A DNA stretch of 64,000 nucleotides, taken from assembly GCF_036588685.1 (NCBI RefSeq), contig NC_086380.1, positions 48,844,544-48,908,543 on the forward strand. Direction: 5' to 3'. This DNA is from Mytilus trossulus (lineage: Eukaryota; Mollusca; Bivalvia; Mytilida; Mytilidae). The stretch's first letter is position 1. Every line of letters starts with the position of its first letter. Positions 13,101 to 20,659 of the stretch are shown here, piece by piece. Under the pieces are notes generated by a model. It was not told the DNA's origin. It saw only the letters and a program-made list of their open reading frames with translations, and did no database searches. The position numbers and the translations under genes were made by a program.

Positions 13101-16100
13101 CCCTTTTTCGTAAGGTTTGATGGATATGCCAGCGTGCTCAATGCAGGTTCTTTTATAGGGTAATAAAATGACAGCACACATGGCAGAAGTGATACATATT
13201 CTTTTCAATCAATATAGAATTATGGAATCTTGAATTTCGGATTACATTTTAGATTATTTTGTTTCAAACAAACAAAATATGTCTGTTCTGCACCTGAATA
13301 TTATTCCATTAGAATAGGTGACATTTTTTTGAAACTTTTGCAGACACAGTAGAAGCTCATCTAGATCAAGGTCGAGAAGTCACTCCAGAGGTCGTCATCA
13401 TAGTTACTCCCGAAGTCGTTCTCGAGAAAGGAGCACTTCCATTAGACGTAGACGTGGATCACCAAGTCATTTAGACAGAAGAAGAATAACCAGGTAGAAA
13501 TATAAACTGGTGACCTGTCTAAAATAAACCATGCAAACTTCATCACAGCAATCAATCAATAAGACTTACCAGTATTATCTTACTTTGTGTATATAAAAGT
13601 GAAGTTTGGTTTGATAGCCAATGAGACAACTCTCCACAAAGAGACCAAATGACACAGAAATTAATAATTACAGGTCACTGTACGACCTTCAACAATGAAC
13701 AAATTTTTAGTCTCAGCTTAAATCCTAAATAAATTTAATGATTTATTTGCTGTTTCCCAAAATTTTATCCATCTGTTGTTTATTAATTGGAATATTTTGC
13801 AAGTGTAATTGAACGATTGGTTTTTGATGAATTTGCTATGGTATCCTTGAATAAAATGTGACTAAAGCTGACACATAGATTTCAGATTTCTGATAAATCA
13901 CTTTTTCGTGTTGTTCCTGTTGTATTGTGAATTATGATTTTTAGTATATAAATATATATTGTATTATTGCCAGCTTACAGGTTTGAGCTTGAATAATTAT
14001 AGTTTCTAAATAGAACTCAATAATGCTATTCCATTTAAAAAAAAAAAAAAAAAAATCAAAACAGAAACAGAAAAATATATTTAAGATCTTATGATGTTTT
14101 ATTTACTGTTTTTTTTCTGTTTTTCTTTGTTTAAATTATATTTGTGTGCTTTTCTTTTTAATTGCCATTATTCTTTCATTTTGTTGTTTAGCACAGTAAA
14201 CAAATGATATACATATTGTCTTAATTAGAATAAAAAGTATTTACTTCATGAAACATTGGTAAATTGAAGAATAAGTAATTGAAATTTTTAATGAAATTGA
14301 TTATTAGAAATAAGTAATTGAAATTTTTAATGAAATTGATTATTAGAAAAAATATATCTTATGTACAAATCACTTAGACAATATACACTTAGACAATATA
14401 TATAACTCAAACAATTCTATTATTTATGTTTTCTTTCCTGTCAATTTTGTTGTTGTTTTGTTGTCTTATAGATAGATGGAATAATAGGTAAGCTTGTGTG
14501 AATCTAAACAGAAATTCATTTACTAACTATAAATCTTATAGTCTGATCAGCTCTTCCAATGAAATTATTCTGTACATTGCAATAAACAAATATTTATAGA
14601 TTATTGTCGGTCATCTCAATGAGATTGATTTTCTGTTTAGATTCAATCCCTTGAGCTGGGACAGCCAAAGTGTGAAAAGCAATCGAGTTGAGATGACCAA
14701 TGATAATCTGTTTATCGCTATTTTACCTGTGACGACATTGTTAATTTCATCAACTACTGCACATGTCCCTTAGTTTCAAGCGATTATTTTTCACATCACT
14801 CGATTCAGCCAAGAAACGAAATTATCAGTTCACAAGATTAAAGGAAAATTTAGTAATATAGGGATAATTAAAATTCTCAGTCCTAAATGGTAGAGTCTTC
14901 TCAATATACCTTCTTTTCAAATGAAATTAGTTTATGAACTGACACTGCATAAATAATGAAGATACATGTATAAGAATATTGTTTTATTATTTTGTGGTAC
15001 AGAAAAAATGAGACTACTATTTTAAATGTTTTAAAAATAATTATTATCAATATTTGGGCTATATTTACAACATAATATTGTCATAATTTGGTTTAAATGC
15101 CTTAAAACTTTACTCAGAGTACAATCTTTATGCTCGAAATACAAAATCCAGTATTTTGATTGATTGATTTTCTGAGTTTTAGTACATCAATCATGCTTTC
15201 AAAGTTTTATGACCGCAAGGTAAAAAATTGAAATTGATTGAATAAAATCTTATTAGGAAAGAAATTTCCCTGGTAAGTATAAGAATACCACCTAGATGGT
15301 TTCTTAAACTTAGAGTTGAGGCTTGATTCCAGTCTGAAACTGAGTGTTTCAAAATACACTAAGAATGATTATTTGCCTAAAAATAAGGCTTTCTTTAACT
15401 TATATAATACTTGTTCTACTCTCAAATCTTCTATTTTAGTTTAGTTATAAACTTCAATCATTCATATCTTGATGTTCATTATAATTTATATGCTTTTGTC
15501 TCTCTTTGAAATAAAAATACTGATGTCTTTGAAGACTTATATTAACCAAGATTACAGAGATTATGATCTTCTGAGAAATTCTTTGAACCTAATAGACTTC
15601 AATTTAAGTAAAGATCTCTTAAATATTGTTTTCAAAGAGAGGCAACTTGTACTATTTCACTTTTGCTTTAGAAAAAATGCATGGCTTTCTATTGTAATCT
15701 TGATGTTATAGATATTTATTTTAAATGGACTATGTCTGAATGTAATTCCATGAACAAATTTTTGCAAAGTCAAGGAAAAGAAATCTGCCGCAATATCAAA
15801 AATTTTAGACTTGGATTCATTCAATCACAAATTTTAATTTAATATATGAGTGGAAAATTTTTTGATAATTAAGAAAAATACTGTAAACCAACTTATTTTC
15901 ACGGATAGTTTATTTTGCGTTTAGCCCTTTCTAACCCATTTCGCGATTCTCAAATTTACTTGATGTAATTTTTTAAGAAAAAATCCAAGTTTGACATATT
16001 TGCAACGATTTATATTTGTGATTTTTTTCTACTTGTGAAAGTCACGAAAATAAATCTTTCGCAAAAATAAGTTGGTTTACAGTAACCTTGACTGACCATT

Positions 16101-17608
16101 TACAAAATTTGAGTCCTGTAAAAGAAAGACATGCATTTCCTTGTTTATGTTTTATTTATTTATTTCTGTTGCTGTTGTTATGTTGATTTCTATGTCTTTA
16201 TTTTCTTTTCTGTTTTTTATCACTCTGTTAAGATCCAGGTCGTCAAGTTACAACAGATATTACCACCATTCACGTTCTTACTCGTCGTCGCCACGATATC
16301 CAAGATCAAGGTCATCCAAATCATACAGGTGATCACATGATCGATTAGGAAGATTAATGAAAAAACCACAACATGGTATAAGAATGTTTACAAGTTCTTA
16401 GCTTGCTAGCCAGTTTGATATTAACAAAAGCAGCTTTTACTAAAATTTGTTCTTGCATTTTTTGGAATTTTCGTTAACATTTATAATTATGTATTGTTAT
16501 TGTGTTCTTGTTCTTTGAACTAAAAATTGTTCTTACTAACCAAGTTTTGTTCTGATAAACTGTTAATTGCTTTACTGAATACTGACAGTATTAACCATCT
16601 TCTTGCATAGTAACTTAGACCGATCAAAGACAAATAATTGATACATGAAATCAAGTTAAATGATAATTTTCTGTCTTAGATTCCTACAAGTTATTCTTTT
16701 CAAACATGTGCTTGACCTTAAATCTGCAACAAGAAATGTAAACAATTTGTAAATTTTCATATTTTCTCAGTTTAAATAAAACAAACGATTATACAAAATA
16801 AACATTTTGAATAGACTCAGCTTTGTACAAATTAAACAACTTTCAAAATGATGGTGTTTTTAAGGGAAACTTTAAATTTATTTGTATAAAAGAACTAATT
16901 ATTGTTAAAAGGGCACAAGCATTATGTATATATTGTACTTCTATTAAAGTGCATAATGCTCTAAGATTGATATGAATACAATAGTATCTACACTAATTTA
17001 TCTTACTAAACCCGCTGTTCATTACTAACATGTTAACATGCACCCCTATTAATAAAGACACTGTTTTCATTAATAATATGAAAATAACTTATACTAAAAT
17101 CTCTGCTAGGATAATATATTTATAATGAATGTTTGTATTCAAAATTTTGTCAATAAAAGAATGTTCACAGATCTATGAATTCAAAGTTAATATTTACAAA
17201 GACTCCTTATTGTTTATTGTATGATAATTGAAGCATCATAAATATTTACCATGAATTATTTTATTTCCTGAACATTTTTTAGTAAGATAAATAAGGATAT
17301 TTAAGTAAGGGTTAAAATGAAAGTTAAATACTAATTTTAAAAAAATGTATGAAAAGGATAAAATAATGAATTTAAAACAAATAATTATATACATTTCAAT
17401 GTGCATATTTTACATGTAACATTTATGTTTTAGTGCCAGAAAGCGTCCTGTACCATACTATAGACCAAGTCCTCCATCTCCTAGTTCTATAAGTAGTGAT
17501 GACTCATATTACAGATACAGGAAGTCACGGAAGGGTTCCCGATACCGTAGTCTCAGCCGTAGTGTACCACTCCGACGGAAAAGAAGTTGGAGTCGGACAT
17601 CAGACTGA
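1077..17608 (+). CDS. Srrm234: Srrm234-family RS-rich splicing factor with eMIC domain (5'-partial, multi-exon)
   Basis: This is the C-terminal part of an arginine/serine-rich nuclear splicing regulator. Constitutive-looking coding exons are 1077-1121, 4087-4167, 4852-5022, 10298-10354, 12818-13033, 13344-13493 and 17434-17608 (TGA at 17606-17608). Optional exons lie at 14476-14487 and 16233-16328. Joined without the optional exons they give about 297 residues. The order is a lysine/arginine-rich stretch (NKHKKRRS, GKKHKRSG), an acidic linker (SSSDEDINQ), then dense RS/SR dipeptides, and finally RRRITSARKRPVPYYRP followed by a Ser/Tyr/Arg tail. That last motif matches, from memory, the core of the eMIC domain of vertebrate SRRM3/SRRM4, which promotes inclusion of neural microexons; invertebrates carry a single ancestral Srrm234 gene. 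Every exon boundary found is phase 2/phase 2 and all joins stay in frame, which strongly supports the model. The 5' part of the gene, where an N-terminal CWF21-type domain would be expected in Srrm2-like isoforms, lies outside the window. The function is inferred from the family. Confidence 0.88.
1122..4086 (+). other. Srrm234 intron, no recognised element
   Basis: AT-rich intron of about 3 kb. It contains a short (TA)n run at about 3838-3853 and homopolymer tracts. I see no conserved exon or repeat family in it. Confidence 0.5.
4087..4167 (+). CDS. Srrm234: Srrm234 coding exon, 81 nt
   Basis: The acceptor is TTTTCCCAG. The donor is the GT at 4168 (GTTGGT); an alternative GTAAAA four bases later at 4172 would shift the frame, so 4167 is preferred. 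It reads KRRGKKHKRSGTPSSMVSG followed by ASLSDKD, in phase 2/2. Confidence 0.75.
4168..4851 (+). other. Srrm234 intron
   Basis: AT-rich intron of 684 bp. Nothing is recognised in it. Confidence 0.5.
4852..5022 (+). CDS. Srrm234: Srrm234 coding exon, 171 nt
   Basis: The acceptor is TCATCACAG and the donor GTTAGT. It encodes an acidic start (SSSDEDINQN), a charged linker (KQREENTDERKSPPSDNK) and the start of the RS region (KRKRSRSSRRSSSRSTTRS). Phase 2/2. Confidence 0.85.
5275..6000. repeat. Diverged tandem repeat of about 164 bp in Srrm234 intron
   Basis: The phrase GATCTGTAAATCATCATGG recurs at about 5508 and 5672, with a variant at 5914. Each is followed by a block on the theme CTGAAGGCGTTTAGAAAA then CTGTGATTTTCAACAATTTC. 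The third spacing is longer because a block resembling the 6240-6650 units (GGTTTATGACCATAAAAAGG) is inserted. No coding capacity is visible. Confidence 0.65.
6080..6857 (+). repeat. Composite mussel repeat, CG-rich head plus tandem ~158-bp units
   Basis: A CpG-rich segment (about 6150-6205, GACGTTGGCGTCGTCGTTG) is followed by units that start ATGAAATTTAAACACAAGG at about 6248, 6408 and 6558 and carry GGAAGGTTGG and TTTGGGGCC. The family occurs reverse-complemented at 46005-47242. The open frames across it are incidental. Confidence 0.7.
6858..8744 (-). mobile_element. Helitron-like non-autonomous element with three ~501-bp tandem units
   Basis: Read on the minus strand, one end has an AGGCTC/GAGCCT palindrome (8725-8740). 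The other end has a stem-loop (arms 6868-6873 and 6877-6882), then GGTGAG and CTAA at 6861-6858. The internal phrase CTTCTCCTCTGAAACTACTG begins at about 6962, 7463 and 7964, with a partial fourth copy near 8464, giving a period of about 501 bp. A CpG-rich block (GTCCGTCGTAGTCCGTCGTC) adjoins the hairpin end. A related, shorter copy in the opposite orientation lies at 52801-53546. A hairpin followed by CTRR is the classic Helitron 3' signature, but no Rep/helicase sequence is present and the class is inferred. Confidence 0.6.
8745..9311 (+). repeat. Continuation of composite mussel repeat (~130-bp units)
   Basis: Repeated units carry CAAGTTGGTCCAAATCGGGG and ATGCTGAATCTAAACATG. They match, reverse-complemented, the block at 46005-46520. 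The Helitron-like element at 6858-8744 appears to be inserted within this composite repeat. Confidence 0.65.
9316..9937. mobile_element. TTAA-flanked MITE with 17-bp perfect terminal inverted repeats
   Basis: The left end GGGCATACGATACAGTT (9316-9332) is the exact reverse complement of the right end (9921-9937). Both sides are flanked by TTAA (9312-9315 and 9938-9941), the target site used by piggyBac-type transposases. The 622-bp body has no coding capacity. A second copy in opposite orientation ends at 51177. piggyBac ends usually start CCC, so the superfamily call is tentative. Confidence 0.75.
9942..10215 (+). repeat. Remainder of composite repeat, plus fragment of the TTAA MITE
   Basis: 9942-10120 matches, reverse-complemented, 45001-45180 (TGTGTCAGAAACCTATG, GTTGTGTCCATACTTGCCCC). 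This shows the MITE inserted into an older repeat. About 10125-10215 is a diverged piece of the MITE end (TTTGACGTCGTGAAAATAAC then AACTGTATCAAGTGCCCTTA). Confidence 0.6.
10298..10354 (+). CDS. Srrm234: Srrm234 coding exon, 57 nt
   Basis: The acceptor is ATATTGCAG and the donor GTATAT. It reads (R)KKHKENGNKNGHDRSTAE, basic and in phase 2/2, bridging the first RS stretch and the main RS exon. Confidence 0.75.
10355..10760 (+). other. Srrm234 intron start, low complexity
   Basis: Contains an (ATT)n microsatellite at about 10607-10625 and an A-run. No conserved feature is recognised. Confidence 0.5.
10761..12259 (+). mobile_element. Tandem-array element ending in CCCGCC/GGCGGG hairpin and CTAA
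   Basis: The start has GGGCCCCGCTGTCA near 10786. The body holds degenerate ~167-bp units (TGTCAAGTATAAACTTTGAA, CATCATGACACACCCTCTGG, TTGACCTTGACCTTTGACCT). The terminus is a GGACGGACGGACAGACAG block (12181-12217), a CCCGCC-TTAGTC-GGCGGG stem-loop (12235-12252) and CTAA at 12256-12259. A 57-bp segment is duplicated at 10831-10888 and 10952-11008. The array carries repeated nuclear-receptor-like DR1 motifs. No protein is encoded; the Helitron-like class is inferred from the terminal hairpin only. Confidence 0.55.
12818..13033 (+). CDS. Srrm234: Srrm234 main RS-domain exon, 216 nt
   Basis: The acceptor is TTCTGCACAG and the donor GTTAGA. It encodes 71 residues dominated by RS/SR dipeptides (SRSRRKSSSRRSRHSRHHSR, SRSRSSRSGSSVSRSRSRSR). 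SR dipeptides are phosphorylated by SRPK/CLK kinases in this class. Phase 2/2. The open frame runs on into the intron, but the composition changes abruptly at the donor. Confidence 0.88.
13034..13343 (+). other. Srrm234 intron, 310 bp
   Basis: Short AT-rich intron. Nothing else is recognised. Confidence 0.6.
13344..13493 (+). CDS. Srrm234: Srrm234 RS exon with N-terminal half of eMIC motif, 150 nt
   Basis: The acceptor is CTTTTGCAG and the donor GTAGAA. It encodes SRSSSRSRSRSHSRGRHHSY..., then SIRRRRGSPSHLDRRRIT, with two bases (AG) of a split codon at the end. Joining to 17434 restores IT-SARKRPVPYYRP, the recognisable eMIC core. Confidence 0.88.
13595..13705 (+). repeat. SINE-like mussel repeat, type II variant (fragment)
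   Basis: Carries GCCAATGAGACAACTCTCCA, AAATGACACAGAAATTAA and CTTCAACAATGAAC. A longer copy of the same variant is at 63090-63280. Confidence 0.7.
13710..14475 (+). other. AT-rich intron with one tandem duplication
   Basis: Contains an A-run near 14035-14055. A ~39-bp tandem duplication (AAATAAGTAATTGAAATTTT theme) lies at about 14269-14346. No other feature is recognised until the microexon candidate. Confidence 0.5.
14476..14487 (+). CDS. Srrm234: Candidate 12-nt (or 16-nt) microexon in the eMIC intron
   Basis: A long pyrimidine/GTTGTT tract ends in CTTATAG (AG at 14470-14471) and, four bases later, ATAG (AG at 14474-14475). The donor is a strong GTAAGC at 14488. Using the second AG gives 12 nt in phase 2/2 (split R, W, N, N) and keeps the frame. 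Using the first AG gives 16 nt (14472-14487), which reads AGA TAG and terminates before the C-terminal half of the eMIC domain. The splice sites are visible in the sequence; actual use is unproven. Confidence 0.4.
14500..14709. repeat. Nested inverted repeats just downstream of the microexon candidate
   Basis: GAATCTAAACAGAAA at 14500-14514 is perfectly complementary to 14630-14644. A second, 30-bp imperfect pair lies at 14598-14627 and 14680-14709 (GGTCATCTCAATGAGATTG against its complement). These could be a MITE remnant or an RNA structure near the donor. Confidence 0.6.
15881..16082. mobile_element. TA-flanked MITE, 202 bp
   Basis: Perfect 19-bp terminal inverted repeats (CTGTAAACCAACTTATTTT and its complement at 16064-16082) are flanked by TA on both sides (15879-15880, 16083-16084). 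This is the Tc1/mariner target pattern. There is no coding capacity. It sits about 150 bp upstream of the 96-nt cassette exon. Confidence 0.8.
16233..16328 (+). CDS. Srrm234: Srrm234 candidate cassette exon, 96 nt
   Basis: The acceptor is CACTCTGTTAAG and the donor a weak GTGATC. It encodes SRSSSYNRYYHHSRSYSSSP then RYPRSRSSKSY in phase 2/2, so it inserts 32 residues between IT and SARKRP without shifting the frame. The RS/Tyr-rich composition matches the gene. Without splicing at this donor the frame ends at TGA 16330-16332, giving an alternative C-terminus lacking the eMIC C-half; an AATAAA at 16775-16780 could serve such a form. Confidence 0.7.
16333..17433 (+). other. Srrm234 last intron (or alternative 3' UTR)
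   Basis: AT-rich with no repeat family recognised. It holds the AATAAA at 16775-16780 mentioned for the read-through isoform. Confidence 0.45.
17434..17608 (+). CDS. Srrm234: Srrm234 terminal coding exon, C-terminal half of eMIC
   Basis: The acceptor is TTTATGTTTTAG. Starting in phase 2 it reads SARKRPVPYYRPSPPSPSS, then ISSDDSYYRYRKSRKGSRYR..., ending RKRSWSRTSD and TGA at 17606-17608. SARKRPVPYYRP is the strongest family match in the gene. Confidence 0.88.
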
Positions 17609-18055
17609 TTGAAATCATCAGATAATAATGTTGTCTTTCATCAGCTTGTATCTGTGTTATACTTTCATTTTATGCAATAATTTATGTTCTTATAGAGTAC
17701 AAATTGTAAGGGTAATTTTAGAGAGAAAAAACACTCTAGGTCAAATAAGTTCACGTCCTGAATGATATGTATTTTAAACGGTTTGGTTATATTTTATGTT
17801 AATTTATATATAGCTATGGATCATAGAAATTTTTAATTTGTACTGGTTGTTTTAAAATACATGAAAATGATATCATCTAGGCTCATATTTTAACAACCAA
17901 TTCATTTCTGCATTTCCCTTGCATACACACTATCCTACTAAGTATTCCAGAATGCAAGTTTCAACATAACAATCTCCTTCTAAGAACCGAAAGGAAATTA
18001 AAGAGTTATGGTTCTTCTTTTTGTTTGGACTCATTGTGCTACTTAAGCTAATAAA
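17609..18055 (+). other. Probable 3' UTR of Srrm234
   Basis: Noncoding sequence following the stop codon. A canonical AATAAA lies at 18050-18055. The true cleavage site cannot be decided from sequence alone. Confidence 0.45.
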
Positions 18056-19404
18056 CATAAATGGTATTTGATTTCAATGTAGCTTTCAGTTAGGTTTTCC
18101 ATTTGCCAAAATGCATTATTTATAGCTCAAGATTTTTTTTAAAACTCGTACAAACTATGGGATGTTTTATTCCTAAAAAAAATTCTGATATTAAATTTCT
18201 TGGTTTACATTCATTTTATGTTCAGTCATATATGCTTCAGTTCATATGGATTACAAGCCCGTTATACAAGAACAAATCTTTTATTTGTGAATATATGCTG
18301 ACATTAATCTTAGAATTTACAGATCATATTTAGAATACAGTTCTGATGATTTCAGCAAATATTGAGGTTTAAAACAAAAAATCACTTTATTTACCTTCTC
18401 CTGAAATATTGTCTTGGACTTGCATTAAATCACAGAGGACAGTAGACCTGAGTGAAATGCAGTACCTATATTTTAAAAAGGTTTGTTTTTTTTAAAGAAA
18501 AATTTTAAACTTCAATTGAAAACCATGCTTGATTCTATAGCCTGCTAATAAATCCTGTACATTCCATATCATTGACAATAATATGTGGTGTTTTATATAT
18601 CAACTATTCATTATTTGTATTATTTTCTAGTCATTCCACAAACTTTTATAACTTAAAAGTTATTTTTACCTGTATAGTATTGTTATTTATTTATTTTTGG
18701 CACATGTTGTGGGTATTTTACACAATTGTTGATATTTATTTTTACCTGTTAATTTTATTTTGCTCATGTATTTTTTTTGTTAAAATACATCTATTTAATA
18801 CATTCCTGAAAGATATTTAATCTTCCATGATCAGTATAGTTTTTAAAAAAATTGGAAAATTTGGAAAGGAATATAAATTATATATGGGGAAAAATTACAA
18901 TTTTCTGAATTTGGTGTATTAAAGACTTAGGGCAAAACTATTTATTGTCCTGTAGTAATTGAATTTTTGATCAAGGGGGATAATTCCCACATAATTCTTA
19001 TAAGAATGACACAAGACTATATTTACTAGTAAATCACTTTAACAAGTATGACTATTTCTTTATTTGGTTTTATGGGAATTTCCAAGAATATATACAGTTT
19101 TAACAGAAGAAATTTATTTATAATTTGCAAATAATATTTTGTGACTTACACTACATGCATTTAATGTACAGTGTCATCTTTTATTTCACATGTCATGCAT
19201 TTTTCAAAGCATGAAAAAAAATTCTTTTGAATGAAAAATAAAAACGTTGTTAATGATTTATTTGTTATTTATTAATTTATGCTACATATACTTGATTATG
19301 TTGATGAAACTTCAATGAATATCAAGGTAATTAATCAGATTTGCAAAATTTCTTATTTCCAAAACAAAAATGATATTTGACTTAATCATCTGTCAAAATT
19401 ATCT
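18056..19404. other. AT-rich intergenic stretch
   Basis: Additional AATAAA motifs occur, for example near 18547 and 19243, so the 3' UTR may extend into it. The open frames here are low-complexity Phe/Leu/Tyr runs and are not supported as genes. Confidence 0.4.
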
Positions 19405-19417
19405 TAATTAAAATTGA

Positions 19418-19990
19418 GAATAGAAATGGGGAGTATGTCAAAGAGAGAATGGAAATGGGGAGTATGTCAAAGAGAGAATGGAAATGGAGAGTATGTCAAA
19501 GAGAGAATGGAAATGGGGAGTATGTCAAGGAGAGAATGGAAATTGGGAGTATGTCAAAGAAATAATGGAAATGGGGAGTATGTCAAAGAGAGAATGGAAA
19601 TGGGGAGTATGTCAAAGAGACAATAACCTGACCAAAGAGCAAATAACAGTGGATGTCCTCCAATGGGTCTTCCATGCATCAAGAAAATCCTGCACCTGGA
19701 GGTGGGCCTCAGCTGGCCCCTAAATAAAAATGTATACTAGTTCAGTGAAAGTGGATGTCATACACAAATTACTCAACAGCTGCATGAAAAGTAATTATTG
19801 TTTGACAAATACAAAGTATGACACCACATCAGTTTCTACAGCAAAAAAAACCTTGTAAACATTGGTCTCTTATTTATCAATTATTTTCTGATTTCGAATG
19901 GCGTAAATAAGTGGTCTACATATCAATGGACTAAAATTAAGAAAACATACAAGACAAACAAAGGTCAGAGGCTTCTGTCTTTGGACAGGG
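19418..19990 (+). repeat. SINE-like type I repeat whose head is expanded into seven 29-bp units
   Basis: 19418-19620 is exactly seven copies of a 29-bp unit (GAATGGAAATGGGGAGTATG followed by TCAAAGAGA). Single-copy family sequence then follows (CAATAACCTGACCAAAGAGC, GGGTCTTCCATGCATC, GGCCTCAGCTGGCCCC, ACTAGTTCAGTGAAAGTGG). Because 29 is not a multiple of three, the array is open in several frames; those open frames are artefacts. Confidence 0.8.
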
Positions 19991-20098
19991 CAAAAAAAAG
20001 CACTCCCCTATACCTCTAGCCAATGTAGAATAAACAACTACTCAGTATTCAAACTTATTAAATTTCAAATGTCACCACTTTCTAAAATAAGAAAGAGA

Positions 20099-20165
20099 AC
20101 AGTGGCAGATCCAAGAGGAAAAGGGGATTGGAACCCCCCTTTTTAGTGACGATATATGCATTTAA
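20099..20165 (+). repeat. hAT-like MITE fragment
   Basis: CAGTGGCAGATCCAAGAGG followed by a G/C-rich GGGATTGGAACCCCCC segment resembles one half of the elements at 51973-52132 and 63331-63484. The other terminus is missing. Confidence 0.45.
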
Positions 20166-20659
20166 ATGGGGACATATGGTTTGAACCTAAAAAATGTCCA
20201 GTACTAAAACGATCTACAAATGTGTTAACTTGACAGAAATCGTCAATTAGTCATGATGAATACAAATAATTAATATTGTTATGTAGATTGATGTTTGCCT
20301 AAAGTCTAGTGGCAAATATTTTATGTATTTTCAAGACGAAATTCTTAAAAGAGTGTTTGCCTTTAATGACGGAATTTTACCTTTTTTTGCACTTTTGCGA
20401 TTTCATGAGTTATTGCCCTTGAAAAAGTTTTTTCACCTAAATTTTTTTGCATCTTTGTCATAGATAAGACATAATACGATTAGCCAAAAGAAGTTAAGAT
20501 GATTAGCAACAAAAATAATTACATTTAAGTCCCATTCAATCTTGCTTTAAAGTGAACGCTCAAGCAGGTATATCACTAAAGCGAAATTTACTTTCAATAC
20601 ATGTTTCCAAAAGTTTATAAGGAACAACGACTGATACAGAATTTTCATGTTTACATTGA

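Noticed and set aside
19414..19723. Repetitive open frames reading EWKWGVCQR / ENGNGEYVK / ERMEMGSMSKR
   Set aside because: They arise from the 29-bp tandem array in the head of a SINE-like repeat. The array is open in several frames because 29 is not a multiple of three.
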